DNA of 64,000 nt, taken from contig OY998179.1 in assembly GCA_963921935.1 (NCBI GenBank), forward strand, positions 55,472,222 through 55,536,221. Direction: 5' to 3'. Positions 24,311 to 36,270 of this stretch are shown here, in pieces. The notes below the pieces were generated by a model. It did not search any database. It was given only the letters and a program-made list of their open reading frames with translations, and was not told the DNA's origin. The first letter of the stretch is position 1. The number at the start of each line of letters is the position of its first letter. The stretch is from Galeruca laticollis (taxonomy: Eukaryota; Arthropoda; Insecta; Coleoptera; Chrysomelidae). Made by a program: the position numbers and the translations under genes.

Positions 24311-26255
24311 CGTATAAATAAAGATAGAAACACTGGTGTAAAACAGATTAGTTGGAAACTGATTAGAAATTAAAACATTAGACTGTATTTTATTAGAATC
24401 ATAAATACGAGACATTAAAATTGCTCATATTAACTAAAAAAGTAATACAACTTATGTTTATAATTAATAATCTGAGAAGACTCACATAGAATTGACAAAA
24501 GAAACATTACCTTGATCATATGTCCAAAAGCCATAGAGTAAATATCGTCCATCGTATTAAATACCTCATGTCAGAAAAAACGATGAACATATAATCTAGA
24601 AAAGAAACATGAATTAATAAATATTCGAAATAAAAAGGATATTGTCCAATATTATAACGCATATTTACTAGAAACATATGGGTTAGAATATTTAACGTTG
24701 TAATACCAATACGCTTAGCGACATACGCTAGCGACAAAATATAGATGTCAATATGTATCAGCGACAAACGTTGAAAGTAGAGTGATTTCATAGATGAAAT
24801 GAATAGGAATTAATTAATGTGTTTAATCGAATATAATGAACATAAATAATTAGATTAAGGGATATTAATAAATGTTTTAAAAGAATTTATGTTGATGGCT
24901 AAACACAATTGCTAATTATAATAAGAAAATTGAACTGAACATTGATATTAAAGACTATTGTATATCGCCTAAGAAAAACTATTCGTCCCATAATAACAAG
25001 ATGAACTTCAATATTGAATAAACAATTTTTAGTGAGACTAATTTTTTTGTATGTAGGTAAAGATATTAGAATGTAAAGTGAAATCATAATTTGAGTGCGT
25101 TAAAAAAGAAAACGGTGATTGGTTTATGTGACATGACAGAAGGAACTTTCAAACAACAACAAGTGTAACAAACATTTTTGAATATAGTGACCTGAATTAA
25201 ACAAAAGACTGATTGTTGATTGTTGAAGAGAGTTGAAGAAAAAGAGTCGGTGGCTTGGCTTCGTTTCTAGAAGGTTGGGTTTTGAAGTGCTCCAGAAATT
25301 TTAAGAAATTATCCTCAAAATGAGGATAAAAACATAGAAAACTATTGATAAAACATGCACATGTACTTACCCAATGATTGTAGCTGATTTCCAGAGTGAA
25401 AATCATATTTTCACATATTCATTCAACTGTAAACTTCGGAAGCTGCTTTCCAGAAGTTTCGAGAGGCAGATCCTGGTTCCTGAACACAAGGTCAGTGTAT
25501 TGTTGTACAACAAGAGTTATAAAAAATTATTAACGTCAATCAAATGTTTTCTTTAAAATCTCATGAGTAAAATAAACTTTGAAATAATGATCGATCTGAA
25601 AAAGAATTAAAATTAAAGACTCAATATAGCTATATTATTAAATAATTCTAAATGATAAATGGCCAATCTAAAGAAATAAAATTTAATACTTACGCATTTC
25701 TCAATTAAGAAACTTAAGAAAGATACATCCAACTCTTTTATGTAACATTTGAACTCTATGTATATAAATTTCATAATTATTTCTTGTACCATATTATTTG
25801 TATTTCTGTATGTATAAGTCTCCCAGCATAAATTCTTTTAACTTGTATATAATTTGAAACATATTCTATGACACAGCATAGAAGCTCGCTGTGAAACTGA
25901 ACAGACCCGACGCGTCTATCAAATGTTTACTCTAGCGCATCTTTACCTCATGTTCTTGAGCATGCGCACAGAACGCCACACATAATAATAAAATCAATAA
26001 TTTCATTTGACTCATACATGGGCGTCGCATGAAATTTTTATAAATAAAATTAAAATATTGTTTTCAAGTAAAATGTTTCTTTATTTATTTATCAACTGAA
26101 TTTATTCACAACCGTAAGAACCCAGATAACAGAAGAATCTCATACTCTATACATACATAAAAATTCATCATAATAATTTCGTCCCAACGTAGTGGGCTAT
26201 TCAAATATCCTATTAATTATATCATTAATATAACATTTATAATATTAAGTATTAT
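24306..26255 (+). repeat. 2-kb diverged repeat, copy 2, between (TA)n tracts
   Basis: Matches 4911-6910 in block order (see that entry), with shared words at about 25185, 25490 (AAGGTCAGTGT), 25585 (ATGATCGATCTGAAAAAGAA), 25690 (ACTTACGC) and 25935-25975 (AGCGCAT, GCATGCGCA). The blocks at 25385-25492 and 5990-6088 have an acceptor-like AG at the start and AGGTCAGT donor-like sequence at the end, which could mark an old exon. No ORF carries recognisable domains. Confidence 0.55.
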
Positions 26256-26256
26256 A

Positions 26257-26314
<58 letters not shown>

Positions 26315-26330
26315 ATATATATATATATTT
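26256..26330. repeat. (TA)n microsatellite
   Basis: TA tract on the right side of 2-kb repeat copy 2. Confidence 0.95.
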
Positions 26331-26741
26331 TAAATAAAATGTAATTATGAAGAAATTATTAAGATGACATGATGACATCTATAATAGTTTGACTTTTATA
26401 TAATAAAAGAAGAATATTCTAATAACTATTAACCTATATTACAAATATAACCTATTTTCATCTTTTGTTTTCAAAAACATTTTAGCATATAAAGAGAATG
26501 TTGACATTCATGAATCTGTCAAAATGTCAAAATGATTTATGATTGAAAAATTTTTTTTTAAAAAATTCAAATATAATTATATTTACCAATTCATAACAAT
26601 CTCAATTTACTTATCCTTAATAATGAAAACAAACGTTTCCGAAAGCTTGGTAGAAAAACAGTAACAAGAGTTTTCTTTAATTAACTTGCCGTTATCCCAA
26701 TATTCGTGGTTTTATACCTAATTAGTCGGCAGAGACTATCT

Positions 26742-26742
<1 letters not shown>
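26331..26742 (+). other. PLE-tail-like non-coding segment
   Basis: AT-rich and without ORF. At 26616-26650 it has a worn hammerhead-like hairpin (GAAAAC, loop, GTTTC, then CGAAAGCTTGG), and like 4241-4374 it runs into (TA)n about 90 bases later. This suggests a tail shared by one PLE family. Confidence 0.3.

Positions 26743-26782
<40 letters not shown>
26743..26782. repeat. (TA)n microsatellite
   Basis: TA tract following the PLE-tail-like segment. Confidence 0.95.
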
Positions 26783-26786
<4 letters not shown>

Positions 26787-28314
26787 CATATACTCTATCT
26801 AAATTCTAAAGGAAACATTGAAATAAAGAAAAATGTACATATTTGGATGTAACACTAGTGATATACAATGTATTATAAATAATTTAAAAGATTCAATATG
26901 CAAATAAAATTTGACATTACAATTTCGAATGACAATAATGCAGAAGATACTTAATGATACATAGATTTTATAAAGATTTTAAAAAAAGAATACAGATGTC
27001 ACTGGTAGCAAAATTACAATTAGAATTAAAGAATGAAAATCTCTCTTTGTTATATGAAAACATAAATTTGTATTTTTTTTTAAAAAAGGAATTCTTTGGT
27101 AACCAAAGGAGAAGAGAATTATTTATGGAAAAAGTTTAGTGAGTTGATTTTGAACCCCTCTCGAGAGAACATCTAATATGAGTTCTCTCAAATTTGCTGA
27201 ATAATATAATAGTAATTGATATATTAAAATAGCATCAGATTATAATAATTAGCATGATAAGATCAGTGCGTGAATAATTCCTTAAATAATTATATTGAAA
27301 TAGTGTTAGTGATTTTTCCGGGTTCTAAATTATAAATTTAGAAAAGTGGTTCCGGCGATTCTAAAAGACGTGCTTAGAATCAGAACGAGTGATCCTGATA
27401 CCTAGTTGGTGAGTCCAGTCCAGATTTTATAAATTATTTTTCAAGAATTAACAGGCCTTTAAATAAAATTAAGATAGATGCATCTATATCACATTTTTGA
27501 ATACTGACAAAATAAACGTTAAAGATATATAAAATTTCACCTGAAGAGAAGAGAAAATTTTTTTGAATAGACAATTTTATCGCATATAGTTATTTGACAT
27601 TTATACACGTCAAGTGTAATTTTCGACGATTTGAACGTTTAGAATAAGTAGTTAATTAGGTTGTTCTTCTAGTATATAGGTTGTTTTTTTAATTTTGAGG
27701 TTCGTAGAAAGTACGATTATTGTTCTTTATTATATTTTGGAAATAATAATTCATTTTCACTTGTTATCTGATGGTATATAATATATAATTTTTGATTCCA
27801 ACTCACTTTGTTATTAATTCAACTCCTATTTCATTGAATTTGAAAAATTTTGGATCCTATAAAGCTTTTGATATAATCAGTGACATTTAGTTGATTTTCA
27901 GTGACAGAAAAATTGTAGATGTCATTAGATAATTTAATGGTCTTAGAATATATTGAACAAGCAGTCACTATAGATTTGCAATAGTATAATTGACAATTTT
28001 GGTATATTCTTTGGAAATTTATAAATTTAAAATTTTAAATTATTAATTTTTTTTAATCTTTGAACCCTCCCTGAGGTGAGAGCGAGTAAGTCGATTTTGT
28101 AGTAATTTATCTTTCAGAATATAAAATTTCATATTCATCTGAGCCGGGCATAATAATTTGACAATTCCTGTCAAAATTTCAAATAGGTTATATTCAGTGA
28201 TAAAGGTGTTTTCACATTAGTGTAGTTACTACCACGATTGTAACAACAGCATCTAATAATCAAATTTCAAATAAAATCATATAATACATAATTATAAAAA
28301 CAGTAGAACATTAA

Positions 28315-28316
<2 letters not shown>
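26783..28316. other. Non-coding stretch, nothing recognised
   Basis: AT-rich. Only a 61-codon ORF (26954-27139) without known motifs. A TGGTTCCGGCG word near 27349 resembles an LTR-element primer site, but no LTR or pol sequence is next to it. Confidence 0.4.

Positions 28317-28370
<54 letters not shown>
28317..28370. repeat. (TA)n microsatellite
   Basis: TA tract. Confidence 0.95.
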
Positions 28371-28377
<7 letters not shown>

Positions 28378-28639
28378 TATAACGGGATTTGTAAGCACGA
28401 TAGAGGGCGTTAATGAGCCAAATAGGCCCAGTAAAAATGAAATGGCGGCCTGTCAAAGTTGAATTAAAATCGTATTTCCTTTGTTTTTCATTTGACGCAA
28501 AAAAGTTATGGTGCTTTTTCATAGACCTAACACGTTCGACAACTTTTGTATCAAACATTTTTCTCTAAATCGTACATTAAAACATTTATTTAAGAAAATT
28601 CACAAATTTACCATACATTTTTTTTATTTTTTAGTTTTT
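28371..28639. other. Unassigned single-copy-looking segment
   Basis: Less AT-rich start (TAGAGGGCGTTAATGAGCC). No ORF or repeat match within the window, apart from a CATCAAAC... word pattern related to the following tandem repeat (TTTTGTATCAAACATTTTTC resembles TTTTGTATCTAATTTTTT). Confidence 0.3.
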
Positions 28640-28930
28640 AATTTGATGGCAGAATGTTACTTTGGTTTTTTGTACATCTCAAAACATTCTATCACTTTTG
28701 TATCTAATTTTCTATCTTGGGTTCAATGCAAACATGTTACTGGCATAAGCCTGTCCAATCGGTCCTGTGCCATTGGGATTTTTTGATTCGATGCCAAAAT
28801 GTTACTTTGGTTTTTTGTACATCTCAAAACATTCTATTTCTTTTGTATCTAATTTTTTACTTTGAGTTTCATGCAAAATTGTTACTGAAATAAGCCTATC
28901 CAATTGGTCCTGTGCCATTGGGATTTTTTA
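28640..28930 (+). repeat. Tandem duplication, period 145 bp, two copies
   Basis: GTTACTTTGGTTTTTTGTAC occurs at 28656 and 28801. Both copies end with GGTCCTGTGCCATTGGGATT followed by six T. Differences are spread along the unit, so the duplication is not recent. No coding potential seen. Confidence 0.9.
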
Positions 28931-29657
28931 CATTTGTTGACAACCAGAACCATCTTCTTTCTTGATAATATACATCATTACCTTGTTTTTTCTCCATATA
29001 TAATTGAAACAATAACTTAATTACTGTATTTATTTAAAAAATATTATATTACAGGACAAAAAAATTGAGTTATACTAATTCAATTCATGAAATAAGGAAT
29101 ATATCTGTCTATGTTCGATCACTGTGTAGAAATGAATGAAAATAAGTAACAGCAACCTTCGTTATTCCTTACTTGTGAATTCTGTGAAATTCCATTAAAC
29201 GAGTTCTCCTTCCACTACCGGCATCTTTCGAGAATCGGGTATTTTGATCGGACAAACAGTAACTTATACTGCATATAATTTTATTTGGGTAATACCAATA
29301 GGATATGTTATTTTCCTCAGCTGCAAATTTGATCTCAAGAAATACACATGAAAGTAGTGTGAGAGTGATAATTTCCCAATTGATTGGATAAAATGGTGAA
29401 ATGGAGTTTGATTTGTTCAGTAGGAGCAGGTATGAATAAATTTGGTTTCTAAGTATCTTGTATTGAGATAGATTAATAGTCAATTTCTAAGAAGGTTATC
29501 AAGAAAAAGCTAGTGATCGATGATAATAACAAATATAATCAAATCGAAAGTACTATTTCACTTACAAATAGATGACCAGATAACAATAATAATAAAATAA
29601 AACGCACATTTCGATTGAAATTGTTAACTAGTATATAAAATTGGATCAACTTTCGTT
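28931..29657. other. Unassigned segment with one minus-strand ORF
   Basis: Contains a 104-codon minus-strand ORF (29483-29169) with a hydrophobic middle (ITLTLLSCVFLEI). I do not recognise it. A chemoreceptor remnant is possible but unsupported. Confidence 0.25.
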
Positions 29658-30299
29658 TAGCTGAAACCAGTTATGTAAGAAATATTCGTTCATTTACCAT
29701 TAGAAATATTTTTCAAACAGAAAGACTCGATTTTTTTGCGGAAATGTATAATTTTCATTCTTCCGATTTAATAATAGCTGAAACCAGTTACAAGAATATA
29801 CGTTTCCGTTTTACATTTTAGACAATTTTTTAAACATTAACACGCAAAAAACTTCTTGCGGAAATATACCATTTTCATGTATTGATAAAATATTGTAGAT
29901 TTAGATTGATCGGCGACACTGTGAAAAGGCATGTAGAAAAACGTTCAATATGTTTTTAAATGTCGTTAAGATATGAGCTTTATTATTGTTAGTATAATCT
30001 GTGGCATAGGAGTAGTAATACGGATACCTAGTGGTTAAGTGATGTCTTATTTTGTTATACCTGCGCAAAGTCTACCTTAAACTAGGCAGGAAGCTTATGA
30101 ATTTGCGAAAACTCGACCACTTTACTGAAGGACAAAATGTAAATAGCATACGAGTAATATGGATATATTTTCGCATTATTATATTTCAGAAACAGATTTG
30201 TGAATATATAGGTGTTCTAAACGATAACAATGCAAACCTTCGTTTTCTGTTGCAAAGGAAACCTGGTTTGAAAATAGTCATCTTTCACCAGAAAAAGAG

Positions 30300-31094
30300 T
30301 TTAGGTAGGTAAGACTTTTTAGACTTTTTTTTCTCAAATATTTATATGCAGGATTCTTTTTGGATTTGCTCACGGAGAATCATATGAACATATATGTGTT
30401 GGTGTAAGTGGTTCAGTAGGGAGTTTATAAATGGCAATAATAGCTGCTCGGATGAAGTATTGTCGGGATATGGTTACCAGTGCTTTTATTTCAATGCAGG
30501 CATCTCTGCCGAAAATTGGAGGGCCAGGAAACATAGCGCAGGTCTGTGTCTTGAGATTTCAAGCGATATTAAGCTGATAGGAATAGATATTATTCATTGA
30601 TCTGTGTTAAATGTCGGGAAGAGGATTAAAACTCAATTTAATATTTTAAGGTTTATACTTTAATAACACATCAACAAATTGAATAAGAGAAATTTTCATT
30701 TTTAGATGGACGAATCGAAATCTGGGAAAAGGAAGTACAACCGTGGACGAGTTTGAAGGGTCATTGGGTTTTGGGAATGATCGCTCAAAACTCAAAATAT
30801 CTGACGCTATTTGTTTGTCCGCAAAATAAAAGAGATGCTGCTACCCTTATAGAAAATATTAAAAATCATGTAACAGTGGGATCTTTTATTCATACGGATG
30901 ATTGGAAAGCTTACAGTGGACTTTCTAATTATGGTTTAATCCATCAAACAGTAAATTATAGCGAGGAATTTGTGGCGGATGATGGGACACATACTCAGAG
31001 GATAGGATCTCAATGGAATGCAGCGAAAAGGTATTTGAGCGGTCAGCATATTCCTGAAGATGAGTTTCCTGATAAGCTTTGTGAATACCTTTGA
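30300..31094 (+). pseudogene. Merlin transposase (DDE_Tnp_IS1595-like), two exons
   Basis: Exon 1 reads ARMKYCRDMV and ends KIGGPGNIAQ at 30541. A GT (30542) to AG (30705) interval of 164 bp with TTTTCATTTTTAG at its end looks like an intron. Exon 2 starts at 30706 with MDESKSGKRKYNRGR, the first catalytic Asp block. After a frameshift at about 30750 it reads HWVLGMIAQ, SFIHTDDWKAYSGL (second Asp) and GTHTQRIGSQWNAAKRYL. The usual last catalytic residue is the Glu of an HTQxIE block; here it is Gly (HTQRIG), so the enzyme is predicted to be dead. Merlin transposases cut and paste the element by its terminal repeats. Confidence 0.8.
30542..30705 (+). other. Probable intron in the Merlin transposase gene
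   Basis: GTCTGTGTCTTG at the 5' side, TTTTCATTTTTAG at the 3' side. Removing it joins KIGGPGNIAQ directly to MDESKSGKRKY, which are adjacent in the family. Confidence 0.6.
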
Positions 31095-31539
31095 AGGCGG
31101 TATTGTAAGAAATATGAGTAAGATCCAATGGTAGAACTATTAAATTCAATTAGAATGGAGTACGGGCACTTTAGAGTTCTACTTTAAATAGTTATTCCGC
31201 AAGGCAAATTTTGTTCCATTATTTGATACTGGTACAAATATGTTTATAAGTTTTTTCTTAAAAGCTTACAGTTGAGTTTCAGTTTTATTTCTGATAATTT
31301 CTACAAAATTTGACTTCGAAGATTTTATTTAATAAATATTTTTTCTGAGTATGTTGTCTCATTGCGCATATTTTATATATACTTAACAAAAATAAGTCTT
31401 TATTTATCTGCAAGGCACAACTACTGTACAAATAACACCCGGTAGAAAAATCACATATTAGTTATTTTGCGTAGTTATATTCAAGAAAGTGTTTGAAATA
31501 TAAAGCATACAAAAGTTTTCATGTAACTGGTTTCAGTTA

Positions 31540-31965
31540 TTCTAAAGTCGCTAAAATGATGCATTTCCGCGGAATTTTTTTTGTGATTTTGTGTTGGGCG
31601 AGGCATATATATACAGAATTTTTTTTTCCTTAAACTGGTTTGCGCTAAAAAAAAGTTCACCCATATAATTTTCAATACTGATCTCCAGTAAACATTTACA
31701 GGTCAAATTGAAGAAAACGTACCTGGCACTGATATCTAAAATTCTTTTTCCACAATCGTGAGAAAAAATCATTGTTGTTTCACTGAAAATAGTGTGCAAA
31801 GTTTTATATTGAATCACAAGTTTGCAAAATAAACAAGCGTATAATTGGTGGCATACTCTGATTTCATAGCATTACCTATAGAAATATAATTATTATGATC
31901 GCATCAAATTATCTATAATATAAAATCGTAGCGCGATAATATTTATTAATTTATTTCAAACATAT
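31540..31965. other. Non-coding spacer
   Basis: Nothing recognised. It holds a short minus-strand ORF with no motif. Confidence 0.4.
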
Positions 31966-32303
31966 TGTTACAAATTCACTATTGGTTTTTCTTCACAACT
32001 ATATATTCACTCGAATACAAATTCTGGTTAACAACTAACTAACTGCTGGGGATGTCTGGTCTATTTATATCTAGAAAACTCGAGCACGTCACAATTGCGC
32101 TTCCAGAGAAGTCTATAGAAAAATCGTGACAGTTCTAGAAATTTTATAAATCTAATGTCAGTTAACCTAACCTACAACCAAACTTCAGTATGACAAATAT
32201 GACAAGTATGACAGAAAACTGACAAAATAATAACACCGAACACACACAAATCACTCATAGAATAAATACAAGACTGAACAGTTCTGACATTGGCATATTC
32301 GTG
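31966..32303 (-). repeat. Gypsy-derivative LTR 1
   Basis: On the minus strand it starts near CACGAATATGCCAATGTCAG and ends GTGAATTTGTAACA. The sequence just before it on the minus strand (GAAGGAGGGGG at about 32313-32303) is a polypurine tract, so this is the 3' LTR of the lower copy. It matches LTR 2 and LTR 3 along its length. The terminal TGT of the LTR is slightly altered compared with LTR 3 (TGTCACGAATA). Confidence 0.85.
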
Positions 32304-33796
32304 ACCCCCTCCTTAGAAGTGATTGTCCCGATCAGCGGCTCCACTACTCTTCTTAATCCGCTCTGTGATATGGGGTCAGCCGTTCCAAGTGAACGACTTT
32401 CATCTTCGCTCGGTATCCTCTCTGGAATCGGTAGACCACGTCGTTCAACCTCTTTACAACTTTGTTGTGTCCCTCCCACCACTTCTGTAGCTTATGTTTG
32501 TCCTTTGGCACTGGTCAATTTCTTAGTACTTCTCTCTTCTTCGGGTCTGTCTTAACACCATCCAATGAAATCACATGGCCTAGGTATTCGACTTCTTTTT
32601 GGAAAAAGTTACAATTTTTTTGTGTTGAGTTTTAGGTGGCAGCTCTCAATTTTCTAAGGACCTCCTCGATGTTCCGCAGATGATCTTCAAAAATAATTTC
32701 CCAATATTATGACGTCATCCAAGTATACAAGTCAAGTTTTCCAGTAAGTCCTTGTAGTACTGTCTCCATTAGCTGCTCAAAGTTGATCGGTATTTCCAGT
32801 CGAAAGTACAGTTTTCTCCTTATCTTTGGGGTCCATTTCTACTTGCCAATAATCACTCTTGAGTTCCAGCGTTGAAAACCATCTAGAATTAGCTATGGTA
32901 TCTATTGTGTCGTCGATTCGGGGTGAAGGGTAACTATCTTTCTTCGTAACATCGTTGAGTCTTCGGTAGTCTACACAAAATCTTGTCGATCCGTCCTTTT
33001 TCGATACTAATACGACCCGAGACATCCATGGACTACTAGATAATTCAATTACCTCTTGGTCCCTTATACCTTGGAGCATGTCCTCGACTTCTTGTTGTTC
33101 CGCCAATGAAATTTTTCTTGGTCTCTGCCTAGTCGGTACATTGTCACCAGTATAAATTTTGTGCCGAACGATATTTCTTCTACCCATGTCGTCAATAGTC
33201 AGTGAGAAGACGTTCTTGTGCTTTTGCAGGATATCTTCGAAGACTTCTACTTCTTGATCTGATATCAGCAGTCTTGACTCTTCTTTAAGCTGCGCCAAAC
33301 TGACAGGAGGTTCATTCGATGTACTCTCGTTGGCTTAATTTCTACCCTCTTCACATTTAGAAATAGTCGTCACAGTCTCGGTGTGTCCAATATAATGTCC
33401 CTCCTTGATTTTCAAGTAGAAGCCTTCAAGTTCAACATCCTTAAATAGGCTATGTTTTGCTTCTTTCTAGTCAATGTTCTCGCTACCAATACTCTATTGG
33501 TAATTTCTTCACTTTCTGTATCACGATCAGCGGCTCCACTACTCCTCTTGGTCCGCTCTGTGATATGGGGCCAGCCTTACTAGGTGAACGACCTTCATCT
33601 TCGCTCGGGGTCCTCTCTGGATCCCGTAGACTACGTCGTTAAGCCTCTTTACAGCTTTGTAGTGCCTCTACCATGACTTCTGTAGCTTATGTTTATCCTT
33701 TGGCACTGGCCAATTTTTTACTACATCTGTCTTCTTCGGGTATGTCTTAACACCATCCAATGAAATCACATGACCTAGGTATCCCACTTCTGACAC
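32304..33796 (-). pseudogene. Gypsy derivative, internal region, lower copy (scrambled pol)
   Basis: Reading the minus strand from LTR 2: a primer-binding site (TTTGGTGTCAGAAGTGGGAT, complementary to a tRNA-Leu-like 3' end); then at once an RT-tail/integrase-tail cassette (VISLDGVKT, NWPVPKDKHKLQKSW, KMKVVHL, about 33780-33530); then the region before RT (RTLTRKKQNIAY) and RT itself (33298-32777: KKDGSTRFCVDYRRLND, STLELKSDYWQVEMD); then a second RT-tail/integrase-tail cassette (about 32690-32320) and the polypurine tract. The RT segment with the YLDD box and most of RNase H and integrase are missing. The same cassette therefore lies on both sides of RT. It cannot encode a working polyprotein and probably moved in trans. 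Confidence 0.75.
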
Positions 33797-34046
33797 CAAA
33801 TGTTACGAATTCACTACTGGTTTTCCTTCAAAACTATTTATTCACTTGTATACAAACTCTGGTTAAAACCTAACTAACTGCCGGGGCTGTCTGGCCTATT
33901 TATATCTAGAAAACTCGAATACGTTTACAATTGCGCATCTAGAGAAGTACATAGAAAAATTGCGACAGTTCTAGAATTTTTATGAATCTGATGTCAGTTA
34001 ACATAACCTACAATCAAACTCCACTATGACAAATAAGACAAGTATG
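33797..34046 (-). repeat. Gypsy-derivative LTR 2 (middle, truncated)
   Basis: Matches LTR 1 from TGTTACGAATTCACTACTGG (plus strand) to GACAAATAAGACAAGTATG, where it breaks off into the integrase tail of the upper copy. About 90 bp of the LTR plus the polypurine tract are lost. It is shared by the two internal regions. Confidence 0.8.
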
Positions 34047-35205
34047 GAACAACCTTCATATTCGCTCTGGATTCTTTATGGATCCGGTAAACTACGTAGT
34101 TAAACCTCTTTACAACTTTGTAGGATCCCTCCCATGACTTCTGTAGCTTGTTTGTCCTTTGGCACTGGCCAATTTGTTACTCCTTCTGTTCTATTCGGGT
34201 CTGTCTTAACACTATCTGATGAAATCACATGACCTAAGTATTCAACTTCTTTTTGGAAAAAGTTACATTTTTTTTGTTGAGTTTTAGGTGGCAGCTCTCA
34301 CTTTTCTAAGGACCTCCTCGATGTTCCGCAGATGATCTTCAAAATAGTTTCCCAATAGTATGACGTCATCCAAGTATACAAGGCAAGTTTTTCAGTAAGT
34401 ATTTGTAGTACTGTCTCCATTGACCATTTACAGTCGAAAATGCAGTTTTCTCCTTATCTTTGGGGTCCATTTCTACTTGCCAATAACCGCTCGGAGATCC
34501 AGCGCTGAAAACCATCTGGCATTAGATAGGGTGTCTATTGTGTCGTCGATTCGGGGTTAAGGATAACTATCTTTCTTCGTAACATCGTTGAGTCTTCGGT
34601 AGTGAGAAGACGATCTTGTGCTTTCGCAGGAGATCTTCAAAGACTTCTTCTTCTTCTTGATCTGATAACAGCAATCTTGACTTTTCTTTAAGCTGCGCCA
34701 AACTGATAGGAAGTTCATTGGATGTACTCTCGTTGGCTTCATTCCTACCCTCTTCACATTTAGAAATCGTCGTCACAGTCTGGGCGTGTCCAATCTGATG
34801 TCCCTTCTTGATTTTCAAGTCAAAGTCCTTCAAGTTCAACATCCTTACATAGGCCATGTTTTGCTTCTTTCTAGTCAATGTTCTTGTCACCAATACTCCT
34901 TTCTTGGCTAATTCTTCACTTTCGGTATCCCGATCAGCGGCTCCACTACTCCTCTTGGTCCGCTCTGTGATTTGGGGCCAGCCTTTCCAGGTGAACGACC
35001 TTCATCTTCTTTCGGGGTTCTGTCTGGATCCCGTAGACTGCGTCGTAAAGCCTCTTTACAACTTTGTAGGGCCCCTCCCATGACTTCTGTACCTTATGTT
35101 CGTCCTTTGGCACAGGCCCATTTCTTACTACTTCTGTCTTCTTTGGGTGTGCCTTAACACCATCCGATGAAATCACATGAACTATGTATCCCACTTCTGA
35201 CACCA
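34047..35205 (-). pseudogene. Gypsy derivative, internal region, upper copy (scrambled pol)
   Basis: Same order as the lower copy on the minus strand: primer-binding site at 35205-35186; RT-tail/integrase-tail cassette (35206-34946, DEHKVQKSWEGPYKVVKRLY and HLERLAPNHRAD); pre-RT and RT N-terminal part (34893-34567, RTLTRKKQNMAYVRMLNL); worn RT with DSYP, ELRA; and a second cassette ending abruptly at about 34060. Frameshifts at about 34560 and a short deletion (VDYRRLND region) differ from the lower copy, so the two decayed independently after the array formed. Confidence 0.75.
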
Positions 35206-35262
35206 AATGTTACAAATTTACTGCTGTTTTTTCTTCACAACTATTCATTCGATCGAATAAAA
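35206..35262 (-). repeat. Gypsy-derivative LTR 3, part 1
   Basis: First 57 bp on the plus side (TGTTACAAATTTACTGCTG...), cut by a solo LTR of another family and continued at 36271. The last four bases (AAAA, 35259-35262) are the likely target duplication (original ACAA). Confidence 0.8.
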
Positions 35263-36270
35263 TATAACGAGAAAACATACTGACCCTCTCAGTGGTCGTT
35301 ATAGATATGCGGGTTGTCTCACGTGGTACAACCCGTGCTCGTCAGTCAACTAGCTTCGAGTCGAAGAAGGGGTGGATTCTTCAAAAAATCATTTATTAAG
35401 TTTTCAAAAAGAAGAAGAAATAAGAATATAAACACAAATAAATGCATAAGCATAAAATTTAAATAGCTAACGAGCTTAGCGTTGCTAAAAAAAATATAAA
35501 TCGAAATTATGTACCGCGCAAAATTATATACATAAAATCGCCGGAGTTTGAAAAATCCACTAAATAACGCAGTACCCAGGTAAGTACCGTGGTATCCTAG
35601 CGTATTTTAAACTATAAGCAAAGATTACAAATTTTAAATACAAAGTACAAACTGTAAAGCGAAATTATAGTAATTGCCGCAAAAAGAGAAATGAAACTAT
35701 ACATAAAAAACTGTGAAATGTGACCCATAAAAAAGTGAATTTGCAAAAGAATGAGAAATAAAAAGGAAAACTGTACACTAATCCTTTTTCCGGACCAAGA
35801 ACAGGAACTGAAGTCGCTCCAGAGTATTCCAGCTCTTCTGGAACTGGTCTCACTGACTTATTAAGATCCGATCAGTGATTTGATATCCACATGAAAAAAC
35901 CCCCCTTGATAATGAATCCTTCTAACCAACGCCGTCTACGGAAATTTATCACGAATTACGCAATTCCACTAATTTCTACTGGTATCCTCATTCATCGGCC
36001 GTTTGTGGACCAGAAGCCTAACGGGTCAGAGCTGCCAGCTGTTGGTTTCAGCCGTATTTTCTTCTCCTACGTAGGAATTTTCGGCTTTTAGCAAAATACT
36101 TTATGGCTCCCAGAGCACATGCAAAATTTGTACGTTTGGAAGTGTGTGTTTACACCTTGACGGCAAATGGAGGACTGACCACTTCGCGCATACAGTGCTT
36201 TGGATTCTCTCCGTCAACAAGCTTGCCAATCGTTAAATTTACGACAGCTAGGCGAATTTTTCGCGTTACA
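35263..36270 (-). mobile_element. Solo LTR of another retrotransposon, about 1.0 kb
   Basis: Ends on the plus strand are TATAACG (35263) and CGTTACA (36270), a short inverted TGTAACG/CGTTATA pair when read on the minus strand. Flanks are AAAA on the left and ACAA on the right; the uninterrupted LTRs read GAATACAAA at this point, which fits a 4-bp target duplication with one later change. No internal genes, so this is a solo LTR left by recombination. Small ORFs in it are not convincing. Confidence 0.7.

Larger units (their letters stand above)
29658..31539 (+). mobile_element. Merlin-type DNA transposon
   Basis: A Merlin (IS1016/ISXO2-like) transposase gene lies between inverted ends TAGCTGAAACCAGTTACA (29775-29792) and TGTAACTGGTTTCAGTTA (31522-31539), which match except for one base. 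The left end is tandemly duplicated: a related copy of the terminal 115 bp starts at 29658. Element length is about 1.77 kb counted from 29775. Confidence 0.8.

Noticed and set aside
26954..27139. Small ORF as a gene
   Set aside because: 61 codons, Lys/Asn/Leu-rich as expected from AT-rich DNA, no motif and no splice context.
27300..27480. LTR retrotransposon primer-binding site (TGGTTCCGGCG)
   Set aside because: No LTR pair, gag or pol sequence next to it; a single short word is not enough.
29169..29483. Chemoreceptor-like ORF on the minus strand
   Set aside because: Hydrophobic stretch only; no receptor signature that I could name, and no second exon nearby.
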